A stretch of 64,000 nt of DNA from an uncultured Bacilli bacterium (GTDB lineage: Bacteria > Bacillota_I > Bacilli_A > RF39 > UBA660): contig CAJTXV010000001.1 of the NCBI GenBank assembly GCA_910584255.1, forward strand, positions 81,411 to 145,410. Direction: 5' to 3'. Positions within the stretch are counted from its first letter, which is position 1, and every line of letters begins with the position of its first letter. Both the position numbers and the translations under genes were made by a program. The notes beneath the pieces are model-generated. The model was not told the DNA's origin, ran no database searches, and was given only the letters and a program-made list of their open reading frames with translations. This document shows, piece by piece, positions 8,978 to 17,969 of the stretch.

Positions 8978-8983
8978 AACCCT

Positions 8984-9382
8984 TTATGTAGTCTCCGACA
9001 GTTTAGAATTTTTTTTAAAAATTTTATTGAATTTTTTTTGCTTCTTTTGATATAAATTTTCTTGAATTCTTATATCTAAAAATTTAATAATTTCTTTAGA
9101 TGTACCATTTTGGTACTCTAAATCTTCAATATATTCATTAATGATTTTTTTATGAATATCACAAAAATAATTATTAGAAATTTCTCTTTTTAATTGATTT
9201 ATTAATTTATTATTGTATTTTATTTTATCAATTACTGCTTCTCTATTACTACTAATTTGATCTTCTTTTAGCGATAAATAATAATGTTTTATAAAAGGAT
9301 TAAGTGGTGAATTATCCAATTCTCTTATTAACTTTTTAATTATTCTTTTAGTGTTTTTTCTTTCTATTTTATTAGTAGTCAT
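8984..9382 (-). CDS. Basic helical hypothetical protein
   Basis: 132 residues, strongly basic and helical (IKKLIRELDNSPLNPFIKHYY), with a lysine-rich C-terminus. Its ATG overlaps the stop of the gene at 9379 (ATGA). It is the last gene before the oriT-like gap. It lacks the acidic tail and may bind nucleic acid. No family recognised. Confidence 0.65.
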   Translation of the reverse strand: MTTNKIERKNTKRIIKKLIRELDNSPLNPFIKHYYLSLKEDQISSNREAVIDKIKYNNKLINQLKREISNNYFCDIHKKIINEYIEDLEYQNGTSKEIIKFLDIRIQENLYQKKQKKFNKIFKKNSKLSETT

Positions 9383-10272
9383 TTTGTTATATCCTCCTCT
9401 ATTTCTTCTTCTAAATTTGATAATAAGTTAGATTTTATATTATCAATAAAATCATCAAAATCTTTTTCTATATAGTTTTTAGAATCTTGATTTTTGCATT
9501 CAACATCAAATATTCGTTCATTAATTATATCGTATTTAAACCTAAAATCATCAATGCTACTTTCGGAAGAGGTATTATATTCTTCTTCTGTATTGTAATA
9601 ATAAACATAACCTTCTCCTATAACAATGCTTCCATCTTTTATACATGATGGATAGTCAAAGCCAATTTTAATTTTATATGGTTTGTTAGATATTTCTAAT
9701 GGTAAACTAAGACATCTTTCATTATTATACCAAGAAAAAAAGTCATCCATTGAAATAGATTTTACTTGCTCTAATGTAATATTATTGTTCTCATATATTT
9801 CTCTAGCAAGAGATTGTCCAACCTCAATTGGATTTAAAAATTCACTGTAAAATTCTGAACATTTATCTATTAGTGTTATTAAATCTTCATCTGATATAAG
9901 TGGTTTTTCATTTGTAATCCCAATAAAATATAAATATTCATATATATTGCTATGCAAATCAAAAGATTCAAAATGTTCTTTAATAGATCTAAAATTACTT
10001 ATCCTTGTGTCCAATATTTTATAGTTTAAAATACGTAATAATTCTTTTTTTGTATCTTCTGTAGTAAAAAGATATGGGAATCCATATTCATAATTATTAT
10101 CTACTTGTACATTTTTTCCAAAATATATTTGATAGTAGTCTTTAGTATCCTCTTTAGAAATAGTCTTTAATAATTCCCATTTGTTTTCTGAAAAGAATTT
10201 ATCTATTTTTTCTATATAATTTATATCTTTAAACTCCTCTAAAATATTTACTTTTCTATATTCCTGTGTCAT
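9379..10272 (-). CDS. Soluble hypothetical protein with acidic tail
   Basis: 297 residues, acidic, mixed helix and strand, no membrane segment. It ends LEEEIEEDITK, close to the shared tail. It overlaps the next gene by 4 bases. No motif recognised. Confidence 0.7.
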   Translation of the reverse strand: MTQEYRKVNILEEFKDINYIEKIDKFFSENKWELLKTISKEDTKDYYQIYFGKNVQVDNNYEYGFPYLFTTEDTKKELLRILNYKILDTRISNFRSIKEHFESFDLHSNIYEYLYFIGITNEKPLISDEDLITLIDKCSEFYSEFLNPIEVGQSLAREIYENNNITLEQVKSISMDDFFSWYNNERCLSLPLEISNKPYKIKIGFDYPSCIKDGSIVIGEGYVYYYNTEEEYNTSSESSIDDFRFKYDIINERIFDVECKNQDSKNYIEKDFDDFIDNIKSNLLSNLEEEIEEDITK

Positions 10273-10302
10273 TATGAAATCTCCATTCTGGTTTTAAAAT
10301 TT

Positions 10303-11712
10303 TTACTCATATTCTATTTCATCTATTTCTTCTTCCAACTCTTCATGAGGAAGAACGTCTTGCAAACCCTTTAAGATAAGCAGTTCATGAGATAAATCTT
10401 TAACAAGATATTTATTTTCATCAATTAAATATATATCCGAATTATTTGCTTTTAATGTTTGCATCATATCAAGTAATACATCCATATCCCTAGTTATTCT
10501 AGTTAATGATAATGTAAATATATCTTTAATTTTTTTATTTTTTACATCATCCAAAAGAACTCCTAAAGCTGCATTAGAGCTTATTTTACTTGGTGAATGA
10601 TCAATATAAATTTTTATTAATTCAGAATCTCTAGATACTTTACTATTGAGAGCTTTCAAACAATAATCCTCATTATTTTTAAAATATAATTCTGGATTAT
10701 CCTTAAAACCACTTAATCTACAATAGATTGCATACTTTTTTAAGTCCTTATTTTGATCCCAAATTAATTCTTTTGTTTCTTCAATAGCATCAGTTAATGT
10801 CGATGAATCTAAAATATTGTCATCATATTCTAATTCACCTTCTTTGTTATAAAATTCCAATTCAAACCAATTATTATTTTCAATATTTAATTCATATTTT
10901 TCATGTTCATATTCTAGTATTGAATTTAATTCATAATCATTTTTAATGAATGGAATCATTACATTTTTAAACAATCCATCTTGATTTTTATCAATTACTG
11001 TTGCGATTATATCTCCTTTTTTTACTTTATTTCCATCTTTATCAATATAATCCTCTTTGGCAATTAGATTACACCTAACTTGCCCCCTAGCAACAATTTT
11101 ATATTCACCAGAGGATGTTTTAATACTTGCAGCTTCCCCACCATACCAAAATACATTATCATGTTCAAAATCGCTATTCCCATAATCATTAACTTCAATA
11201 TTTAATATCTCTTTTATACTTCCAACTTTTTTCTTAAATCGTCTGCCATCTTTTACACTTGAACTTACTATAGAAGTAGTATTATTTATCATTTTTTTAA
11301 CATATTTACCATGTCTTATACTTTTTAACAGACTATTTTGTATATGATTGGTAAAAGATAATTTTAAATTAACATATTCTTTAGTTAATGGTTCTTTAGA
11401 ATATCCAAAAATAACTTCACAATTATTATTAATTAATTCGTTACAAACTTCTGCAATAGTATTCATATCACGTGCAAAAATATTAATATCATCTACATAT
11501 ATTTTTGTTATATTTTTGGACTTAACTTCATTTAATAACAAATTTAATTCCTTTTTAGATTTAAATGATGGAGAAGATATATCTTTAAAGATCAATGCTT
11601 TTTCAGCTGTATCTTTATCATAATCTAAATGGATTCTATTTCTACAAAAATCAATTTGATCCTTTATATTTCTTTCTGTTCCACCATGTGCATATATTGC
11701 TATTTTACTCAT
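10303..11712 (-). CDS. Tandem resolvase-fold protein (two recombinase-like domains) with acidic tail
   Basis: 469 residues. Residues 1-110 look like a degenerate serine-resolvase domain: YAHGGTE replaces YxRxS, and INIFARDM replaces the RLxR motif. Residues about 325-440 form a second copy keeping YCRLSG and LTRITRDM, that is, the serine and both arginines, but not the usual acid before the first arginine. Between them lies an unrelated region with KVKKGDIIATV. It ends EEEIDEIEYE. No zinc ribbon or DNA-binding tail follows, so it may be a structural or regulatory relative, not an integrase. Its start overlaps the preceding stop. Confidence 0.7.
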   Translation of the reverse strand: MSKIAIYAHGGTERNIKDQIDFCRNRIHLDYDKDTAEKALIFKDISSPSFKSKKELNLLLNEVKSKNITKIYVDDINIFARDMNTIAEVCNELINNNCEVIFGYSKEPLTKEYVNLKLSFTNHIQNSLLKSIRHGKYVKKMINNTTSIVSSSVKDGRRFKKKVGSIKEILNIEVNDYGNSDFEHDNVFWYGGEAASIKTSSGEYKIVARGQVRCNLIAKEDYIDKDGNKVKKGDIIATVIDKNQDGLFKNVMIPFIKNDYELNSILEYEHEKYELNIENNNWFELEFYNKEGELEYDDNILDSSTLTDAIEETKELIWDQNKDLKKYAIYCRLSGFKDNPELYFKNNEDYCLKALNSKVSRDSELIKIYIDHSPSKISSNAALGVLLDDVKNKKIKDIFTLSLTRITRDMDVLLDMMQTLKANNSDIYLIDENKYLVKDLSHELLILKGLQDVLPHEELEEEIDEIEYE

Positions 11713-11908
11713 TGTTGTTACCCTGGATTTTTACATCCAAATCTTGTTGAAGTTGATATATCTTTTCTTGCTGTTTCTTATAATCATACAACACTTTTAA
11801 TTGTTTATCGTATCCTGCTATTACACCATTTATTGCTTTAATTTTTTCTAATTCCTTATTCTTTAATACTTCCAAACGTTCAATTTTCTTCTCTAATTGT
11901 TTATTCAA
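11705..11908 (-). CDS. Small coiled-coil protein
   Basis: 67 residues from a TTG start placed 7 bases after AAAGGAG; an upstream in-frame ATG at 11926 would contain that site and is less likely. Almost the whole protein is a coiled coil (KQLEKKIERLEVLKNKELEK). Its stop overlaps the start of the tandem resolvase-fold gene. Possible oligomerisation partner; function unknown. Confidence 0.65.
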   Translation of the reverse strand: MNKQLEKKIERLEVLKNKELEKIKAINGVIAGYDKQLKVLYDYKKQQEKIYQLQQDLDVKIQGNNNE

Positions 11909-11922
11909 TGTGTTTTCTCCTT

Positions 11923-12474
11923 TCATTCAAACATTTCATCAACAATATCCAATTCATAGTTTTTTTCTGCTTTATCAAGTATTTTTTTATCTAAAATAAT
12001 TCCAATGTTTTTAGATATATCTTTATCTTCTTTTAACAATAATCCTTGCCATATCCCATTTAAATGATTAATCCCATTTAGAAATTTAATACCTGTTCCT
12101 CCTGCTTCTTTCCAATCTAATAAATTTTTTGTATAATCATCAATTAAATAATCGTTTGAAGTTATTTTGTTGGGAATATATTTGTATTTTATTTCACCAT
12201 AAGGAACAAATATTCTTTTATTGATAGGCAGTGTAGGTAAATATTTATCTAGCCATTTTTTCTTTTCTTCTAAAGCATAATTACTATCAATCAAAAAAGA
12301 AGAAAGAATATAAATATCTTTCCCCTCTTGGATTAATTTTTTAGTTTCTTCCAGCAAATGTGGATTTGGTTTTAGTGATTCATAATATCCTTTTTGATAT
12401 AATTCATCATTGGATTTAACATTTTTCCATTCAGCTAAAGTTCCATCCATATCAATAAAAATTCTCATTTGCAT
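11923..12474 (-). CDS. HAD-superfamily 5'-nucleotidase (5'(3')-deoxyribonucleotidase-like)
   Basis: 183 residues. The HAD motif I is FIDMDGTLAEW, with the nucleophile Asp near residue 8. Motif II follows in IYILSSF, and the acidic motif is LIDDYTKNLLDW. This arrangement matches the small NT5C-type nucleotidases common on phages and ICEs, which dephosphorylate nucleotides and may alter pools during replication of transferred DNA. It ends ELDIVDEMFE, a loose version of the shared tail. It lies directly downstream of ssb. Confidence 0.8.
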   Translation of the reverse strand: MQMRIFIDMDGTLAEWKNVKSNDELYQKGYYESLKPNPHLLEETKKLIQEGKDIYILSSFLIDSNYALEEKKKWLDKYLPTLPINKRIFVPYGEIKYKYIPNKITSNDYLIDDYTKNLLDWKEAGGTGIKFLNGINHLNGIWQGLLLKEDKDISKNIGIILDKKILDKAEKNYELDIVDEMFE

Positions 12475-12480
12475 ATTAAA

Positions 12481-12876
12481 TTATCTATCCATATCAAGAT
12501 CAAAATCATCATGAGAAATTTCTGCTTTTTCATTATTTTGAAGTTGCCTTTGGATTTCTTTTTTGCTATGAGAAAGAAAATTCACATCCTTAATAACCAA
12601 ATCTGTCTCTCTAATTTTTTCACCATTTTTCTCATAACTATTCACTTGAACTTTAGCATTTACTAATACTAAATCTCCCACTAGAAAATGTTCTAGCTTT
12701 TCTGCCTTATTATTCCATGCTGTGCAATCAATAAAATCTGATTCATAAACTCCATCTTTGTTTTGATAATCTCTAGGAACTGCCACCATAAAATTTGAAA
12801 CTCTTTTACCAGATTGAGTCTCTTTTACTTCAGGAACTTCAACAACTCTTCCAACAAGTAAAACTTGATTTAACAT
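12481..12876 (-). CDS. ssb: Single-stranded DNA-binding protein with altered C-terminal tip
   Basis: 131 residues. OB-fold of the usual SSB pattern (NQVLLVGRVVEVPEVKETQSG, then FIDCTAWNNKAEKL and GDLVLVNAKVQV). It should coat single-stranded DNA during conjugative transfer or replication. The C-terminus is HDDFDLDMDR, not the canonical D-D-D-I-P-F tip that recruits replication proteins. It keeps the acidity but loses the terminal Pro-Phe and instead resembles the tails of its neighbours. Confidence 0.9.
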   Translation of the reverse strand: MLNQVLLVGRVVEVPEVKETQSGKRVSNFMVAVPRDYQNKDGVYESDFIDCTAWNNKAEKLEHFLVGDLVLVNAKVQVNSYEKNGEKIRETDLVIKDVNFLSHSKKEIQRQLQNNEKAEISHDDFDLDMDR

Positions 12877-12895
12877 GAATTCATCTCTCCTTTTT

Positions 12896-13267
12896 CTATT
12901 TTTCTAATTCAAAATCTTCTTCTAATGGCTTTACATCTTTATCAAATAAATTACTATTCTTATAAAAAGAAGCTAGTACATCAACAGTTAAAGGTTCTTG
13001 ACCATACCAATTTACAGATTCTTCTTTTGTATAGCCAAAAGTCATTCCTTTCCCTACTTGATACTCAAAAATAATACATTCTGGATTATGATTATTGATT
13101 ATGGATAAGCGTTGCCAATCTGAAAACTCTCTATATTTTTTTAGTAATTTACCTAACCCAAGATTATCTAAAAAATCTCTAAATTTTGTAAATTCTTGCT
13201 CATTTCTAATCATCATAGTATTTAACCCTGCAAAAAAATCTAACCATTTAGTTTCTTCGGTTTTCAA
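12896..13267 (-). CDS. Soluble hypothetical protein with acidic tail
   Basis: 123 residues, helical first half and beta-rich second half (IIFEYQVGKGMTFGYTKEE). It ends LEEDFELEK. AAAGGAGAG for the following ssb gene lies just after its stop. No family recognised. Confidence 0.7.
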   Translation of the reverse strand: MKTEETKWLDFFAGLNTMMIRNEQEFTKFRDFLDNLGLGKLLKKYREFSDWQRLSIINNHNPECIIFEYQVGKGMTFGYTKEESVNWYGQEPLTVDVLASFYKNSNLFDKDVKPLEEDFELEK

Positions 13268-13307
13268 ATATATCCTCCTTTAATATCTAAAATGAATTAA
13301 TATAAGT

Positions 13308-14354
13308 TCACATCTCCATTTCAATATCATCTTGTTCCATTTCTTTTTCTTGTGAGACAAAATCTTTATGATATAATTCTTTTTTTCCATAAGTGATTGA
13401 TGTGATATGAGAAAATAAAAAATCAACAGTCCATCTACCATGGTCATTTTCTGCATCATTTTCCTTTATAAAATCACTTACTTTTTCATAACCAACTCCA
13501 TAACTTCCACTTTTTATTTCATCATTTAGAAGATCACGCTTAAACCTATCATATTCATATTTAAAAGTTAAATCTTTATTGCCATAATGAATAGTGATAT
13601 TTAATGTTTTTGCATCAATATCTTTTATTGCAGAATATAGTGATTTATTAATATAAACATTTTCAAAAGCATTATCTTCATTCTTTTTTATTTTATTTAG
13701 ATAGTCTATTTTATCGTAATATAGCAATAATTCTAATCCAATTCCTTCTTTATTTTCTTGTTTTTCTAAAATAATATTTGAACATTTTTCTATAGTCTCT
13801 TTTGGATTATTTAAGTATTCAACATAAACATCACTCCACGCATATTCACTTGAATTAGAATAACTATTAGTAAGTGAATAACCTCTTTGAAATTCTATTA
13901 TAGTGTCATCCTTCTCAATAAAAAGTTCTCTAACCTCCTTTTTATAATGTTCTATACTCCAATGCTCTTTATGATTATATTTTTCAATCGCACAATCTTT
14001 TAAGGCATCTTCATTATTAAAAGCATACTCTTTCAAGTATGCTTCAATATCTTTAGTAATTTTTTCTGATAAATTATTAAATGAATCTGTTCTTATCAAA
14101 TCATTATCCTCTAAAATTCTATTGATTGTATATGAAGGATTATATATACAATGTTCTTTTACATCCAAGTACCCTGAAACTTCATATTTTTCTTGCATTA
14201 AATGTCCATTAAAACTTTTTATATATATAATTTGAAATCTGTCATCATATTTTTCTTTATGAATTCTAATTGTTTTAGGATAACTGTCTGAATTATCAAA
14301 AACATAATCATTTATTTGATCATTTAATAAGTATTTTATTAGTTCTTCTTTCAA
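13308..14354 (-). CDS. Paralogue A of a tandem pair, acidic tail
   Basis: 348 residues. It is clearly related over its full length to the protein at 14579-15601: both have IHKEKYDDRF, QEKYEVSGY, the KDLTFKYEYD/KSFSFKYDYD block, and a C-terminal FSHIT.ITYGKKELY-type block. It ends QDDIEMEM, a looser version of the tail. No catalytic motif recognised. The pair is separated by one small gene, suggesting duplication inside the element. Confidence 0.75.
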   Translation of the reverse strand: MKEELIKYLLNDQINDYVFDNSDSYPKTIRIHKEKYDDRFQIIYIKSFNGHLMQEKYEVSGYLDVKEHCIYNPSYTINRILEDNDLIRTDSFNNLSEKITKDIEAYLKEYAFNNEDALKDCAIEKYNHKEHWSIEHYKKEVRELFIEKDDTIIEFQRGYSLTNSYSNSSEYAWSDVYVEYLNNPKETIEKCSNIILEKQENKEGIGLELLLYYDKIDYLNKIKKNEDNAFENVYINKSLYSAIKDIDAKTLNITIHYGNKDLTFKYEYDRFKRDLLNDEIKSGSYGVGYEKVSDFIKENDAENDHGRWTVDFLFSHITSITYGKKELYHKDFVSQEKEMEQDDIEMEM

Positions 14355-14385
14355 ATTATTAGTTCCTTTCTACTTAATTATTTTC

Positions 14386-14568
14386 CTAATTTATTTCATT
14401 AATTTGCTTTTCTCTTAAACTTTTTAACTCATTAGATAATTTAATGATTTCATCTATATATTTATCTAATTCATAACCATTGCCAACATTTTTCTTCCAA
14501 AAAAAATAGTCTTTACATCTTTTATTAATCTTACATAATATCTTATAAAATCTTTCACTATACTCCAT
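14386..14568 (-). CDS. Small basic hypothetical protein
   Basis: 60 residues with a Cys-containing basic N-terminal half (ILCKINKRCKDYFFWKK) and an acidic helix. It lies between the two paralogues and lacks the acidic tail. GAAAGGTAG in the preceding gene's end may serve as ribosome binding site. Coding status is moderately sure. Confidence 0.5.
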   Translation of the reverse strand: MEYSERFYKILCKINKRCKDYFFWKKNVGNGYELDKYIDEIIKLSNELKSLREKQINEIN

Positions 14569-14578
14569 AAATATTTAT

Positions 14579-15601
14579 CTACCTTTCTATTTCTAAATCT
14601 TCTTCAACTTCCTTTTCAGTTTCTATATCTTTTGAATACAACTCATTTTTACCATGCGTAATTTTAGTTATATGAGAGAAATCAAAAGCAAGATGACCAT
14701 ATCTATCATGGTTATCTTCTGGAGCATTTTCTCTTATAAAATCTGATACTACATCATAGCCACTACTATAAAGATGACTATTTTTTGTATTACCATTTAA
14801 TAAATCTCTTTTTAAAGAATCATAATCATATTTAAAAGAGAAACTTTTTCCATTATATTCAATGGTAATGTTTAAATTATTAGCAGCAACGGATTTGATT
14901 GAATTTAATATATTTTTATTTATATATAAATCACGAAAAGAATCGTCCTTATTTAATAAGATTTCTTGCAAATAATTTTTTTTATCATCAAGCAGTAATA
15001 ATTCTAATCCAAAATCTTCTTCTTTTTGATCAAGCAAATCTTTTGAAAGTTCTTCAACTATTTTATTAGAATCATTCAAATATGAAATTAATACACTATA
15101 ATAATCTTTTGCATGAGTAAATTCACTTGAGGAAAAAGCAATTGAAAAATCTATATGTGGATTATCTTCACAGAGAAAAATTCCTCTTACCTCTTTTTTA
15201 TAACTATTAAATCTGTAATCATCTTTATCATTATATTTTTTTTGTGCAATTTTTTTTAATTTTTCTGCATTGTCTAAACAATATTTATTTAAATATTCAT
15301 TTAAATCTAAAGTCATTTTTTTATCTATTTCACTAAAATGACTTGTTCGTATCACACTCTCTTCAGGTAATTTTTCTTCCATCCACCTATCTGGTTCATA
15401 TAAGCAATGGTCTTTGGTATCATAGTATCCACTTACTTCATATTTTTCTTGTTTAAGTGAATCAGTATATTTTTTTGAATAAATTATATCGAATCTATCA
15501 TCATATTTTTCTTTGTGAATTTTTAATTGATATGCTGAACTTTCAAATACTTCATCATTATAATTACCGTTTAATAAAAATTTTTCTATTTTACTATTCA
15601 T
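14579..15601 (-). CDS. Paralogue B of a tandem pair, acidic tail
   Basis: 340 residues, full-length relative of 13308-14354. Conserved aromatic and charged positions suggest the same mixed alpha/beta fold. It ends EEDLEIER, the canonical form of the shared tail. Divergence between the two copies is considerable, so the duplication is not recent. Function unknown. Confidence 0.75.
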   Translation of the reverse strand: MNSKIEKFLLNGNYNDEVFESSAYQLKIHKEKYDDRFDIIYSKKYTDSLKQEKYEVSGYYDTKDHCLYEPDRWMEEKLPEESVIRTSHFSEIDKKMTLDLNEYLNKYCLDNAEKLKKIAQKKYNDKDDYRFNSYKKEVRGIFLCEDNPHIDFSIAFSSSEFTHAKDYYSVLISYLNDSNKIVEELSKDLLDQKEEDFGLELLLLDDKKNYLQEILLNKDDSFRDLYINKNILNSIKSVAANNLNITIEYNGKSFSFKYDYDSLKRDLLNGNTKNSHLYSSGYDVVSDFIRENAPEDNHDRYGHLAFDFSHITKITHGKNELYSKDIETEKEVEEDLEIER

Positions 15602-15613
15602 ATATTCTCCTTT

Positions 15614-15847
15614 TCATTTTTCTATTTCTTCCATTTCATAATTTGATAATACTAATTCCATTCCTTTTTCCTGAAAGTAATCTAACATAAGTTCATATTG
15701 TTCTTCTACAGAATCACCTTTATCTGCTTCAAAACTTCCTATTTTAATATCCTTATGAAATGTTTTTCTTCCAATATCACGCAAATTTTCTATTATTTCA
15801 AAAAACTTTTTTGCATCAGAAAATTCTTTTTTATAATTTTTATTCAC
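15614..15847 (-). CDS. Small soluble hypothetical protein with acidic tail
   Basis: 77 residues, helical, ending YEMEEIEK. AAAGGAG for the next gene follows its TGA. Family not recognised. Confidence 0.65.
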   Translation of the reverse strand: MNKNYKKEFSDAKKFFEIIENLRDIGRKTFHKDIKIGSFEADKGDSVEEQYELMLDYFQEKGMELVLSNYEMEEIEK

Positions 15848-15859
15848 TTAAAACACCTT

Positions 15860-16441
15860 CTAAAAATCTAAATCAGGTTCTTCTTCGTATTCATCATAGT
15901 TATTATCCTGTTGTTGATTATAGGTATTATCTCCTTGATTCTTAATGGCATTTAAATCTCTTGTTTCATTATTTTCAATAAAATTAGAGACTTCCATAGC
16001 TGTTGCTTGAATATTAGGATCTGTTATTGCTTTTTTATATTCATTTGAAATATCTTCACTAAAAAAGCGAAAATTCTTTCTCTCGTTTGCTTGTTTTTCT
16101 TCCATATAAGCATAAGTATGGTTTAAAGCAATTTGATCAGAAATTCTTAAATCTTTAGGATTCAAATTATTATCAATACACAATAAAGCTTTATAGAAAA
16201 GCTCTTTGTTATCCTTCATTAATGAATTTAATTCTGTATACATAATTGTAAGAAATTTTTGATTTACTGCTTGATTAATCACTCTTTCAACTTCTAAACC
16301 AAGTTCTTTTTCAAAATGACTAGCTGGTACTTTTGTAGGTTGTTGCGTTTGAGGATTAATATATTTATAAGTCATATCCTCTAATGTTTTTGACATTTCT
16401 TTCTGCTTTTGTTGAATAAGATCATCATATACTGTTCTCAT
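15860..16441 (-). CDS. Soluble hypothetical protein, low-complexity acidic end
   Basis: 193 residues. Helical body (about 1-150), then a Q/N/D-rich linker and the end YEEEPDLDF. The terminal D-L-D-F recalls an SSB-type acidic hydrophobic tip. No domain recognised. Confidence 0.7.
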   Translation of the reverse strand: MRTVYDDLIQQKQKEMSKTLEDMTYKYINPQTQQPTKVPASHFEKELGLEVERVINQAVNQKFLTIMYTELNSLMKDNKELFYKALLCIDNNLNPKDLRISDQIALNHTYAYMEEKQANERKNFRFFSEDISNEYKKAITDPNIQATAMEVSNFIENNETRDLNAIKNQGDNTYNQQQDNNYDEYEEEPDLDF

Positions 16442-16442
16442 A

Positions 16443-16799
16443 TTATTTCTCCCTTTCTATTTCATCATTTGATTTGTTACTATCTTCTTTTAAAGAAGAC
16501 ACATACATTGGTACTTTTGATTGGATATTTCTTGATTCTTCAAACTCAATTAGTTCAAGTAAGTTTTCTGCTTTATCCCCTTTCAGAATGTGATATGGTG
16601 TTGAAAAAAGAAGACTTTTTTTATGTCTATTAAGAATCTCTTTTAATATCACATCATCAGTAGCATTCTCTGTTTCAATCACTAATACTCCACCATCTAT
16701 TAAATGTCCTTTACAATCATAAAAACTATAATCTGCTTCATTTCCATCATTAAAAATATGAAGGATGTTATTTTCGTTACTAATAATTAATGTATCCAT
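16443..16799 (-). CDS. Soluble hypothetical protein with acidic tail
   Basis: 118 residues. The N-terminal 55 residues are beta-rich (YSFYDCKGHLIDGGVLVIET), loosely like small polyvalent-protein modules on ICEs; this is not certain. It ends NDEIEREK. AAAGGAG gives a good start. It is the first gene after a terminator-like hairpin, so it may head a transcription unit. Confidence 0.7.
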   Translation of the reverse strand: MDTLIISNENNILHIFNDGNEADYSFYDCKGHLIDGGVLVIETENATDDVILKEILNRHKKSLLFSTPYHILKGDKAENLLELIEFEESRNIQSKVPMYVSSLKEDSNKSNDEIEREK

Positions 16800-16823
16800 A
16801 TTCTCCTTTCATTGCATAAAAAA

Positions 16824-16841
16824 AATGCTTCAAAAAGCATT
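16824..16841 (-). terminator. Rho-independent terminator inside the minus-strand block
   Basis: AATGCTT and AAGCATT form a 7-bp stem with a 4-base loop. On the minus strand it is followed by a run of about seven T. It lies between the genes ending at 16863 and starting at 16799, so it should cut or attenuate transcription there. Confidence 0.65.
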
Positions 16842-16862
16842 AATTCATTTAAATTATACATA

Positions 16863-17309
16863 TTAGTCCTTATCTATTTCATCATACTCATCTTCGATTG
16901 AAATATCTATTTCCTCTTCCAATTCTTCCGAAAGTTTAGAAGACATTTCTTCAAAAGCATACCATGCCATTAGATTCTGATTATTATCCTCTAAAACTAA
17001 AGGATCTTCTTTATCAAATTTATCCCCAAATAATTCCTCCAAAGATAATCCTGTACCATCTTTCAATTCTGATAACATTTGGTTAATTTCTTCTTTGTAA
17101 TCGTTATAAAATTTTGTTGTGTCAGAATAATATATTAATGAACTTATCATTCCAGAAATACATCCATGTTGTGCTAAATCTGAAAATTCCTGCTGCAATT
17201 CTTCGTAAGAATCCAATTCTCTATCTATATAGTAATCAATGACTGCATTTTTTAACTTATTATGACCTTTTAATGATTCTAATGTTTCTTTTAGCTTTTC
17301 CTTATTCAT
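16863..17309 (-). CDS. Soluble hypothetical protein with acidic tail
   Basis: 148 residues, helical, acidic. It ends IEDEYDEIDKD. GAAAGGAG precedes the ATG. About 80 non-coding AT-rich bases separate it from the gene at 17394 and may hold a weak promoter. It is followed by the terminator at 16824. No family recognised. Confidence 0.7.
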   Translation of the reverse strand: MNKEKLKETLESLKGHNKLKNAVIDYYIDRELDSYEELQQEFSDLAQHGCISGMISSLIYYSDTTKFYNDYKEEINQMLSELKDGTGLSLEELFGDKFDKEDPLVLEDNNQNLMAWYAFEEMSSKLSEELEEEIDISIEDEYDEIDKD

Positions 17310-17393
17310 AAATAGTTAGTCTCCTTTCGTATAACGCTTAAATATATTTTAACATAAAACACAATGAAATATATACTCTAAACTATAATTCAC

Positions 17394-17969
17394 TTACTTT
17401 TCTATCTCCTCAACTTCTTGTTCTATTTCTTGTGTTTTATAATACTCATATAAATCCTTACAAACATCATTAAAACATCTAGTAATAGAGTGTATTTCTA
17501 TTACATCATTAGAAAAAATATTTGAATCAATTTCTTCTTTTAAATCTAAGGTTATTGATTCATCCACTATTTTATTATACACTTCTTCACTATCAGTATC
17601 TAAACCCTGTTTAGAATAAAATTTAGTAAGTTCATCTTCAGCACGTTCTTCTAAAATTTCTTGTAAACCATCACTAACTTTAATGTATTTCATAATTTCA
17701 TCTTCCTTAGAAGAAAAAATTTTAATAAGATTTTCAACAATATCACCCTTTAATAATCGCCAAGGAGCATAATCTTTTTCATACATTTCATTTATTGCTT
17801 TGAAAATACTTAATGCTATTTCTTGTTCAACTTTTGATTGGAATTCAGGTTTTTCCTTTATAAATCCTATAAATTGTTCTTCTGTATTTTTAAAGTGCTT
17901 TTCGTATTTTAATATTGCTTTATAATAATCTTTAGCTAACATTTCTACCGATTTCATTTCTATTATCAC
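17394..17969 (-). CDS. Soluble hypothetical protein with acidic tail
   Basis: 191 residues, helical, acidic, no signal peptide. It ends EQEVEEIEK, written with codons different from most other tails (GAG GAG ATA GAA AAG). Its ATG overlaps the TGA of the upstream XRE gene. Function unknown. Confidence 0.7.
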   Translation of the reverse strand: MIIEMKSVEMLAKDYYKAILKYEKHFKNTEEQFIGFIKEKPEFQSKVEQEIALSIFKAINEMYEKDYAPWRLLKGDIVENLIKIFSSKEDEIMKYIKVSDGLQEILEERAEDELTKFYSKQGLDTDSEEVYNKIVDESITLDLKEEIDSNIFSNDVIEIHSITRCFNDVCKDLYEYYKTQEIEQEVEEIEK

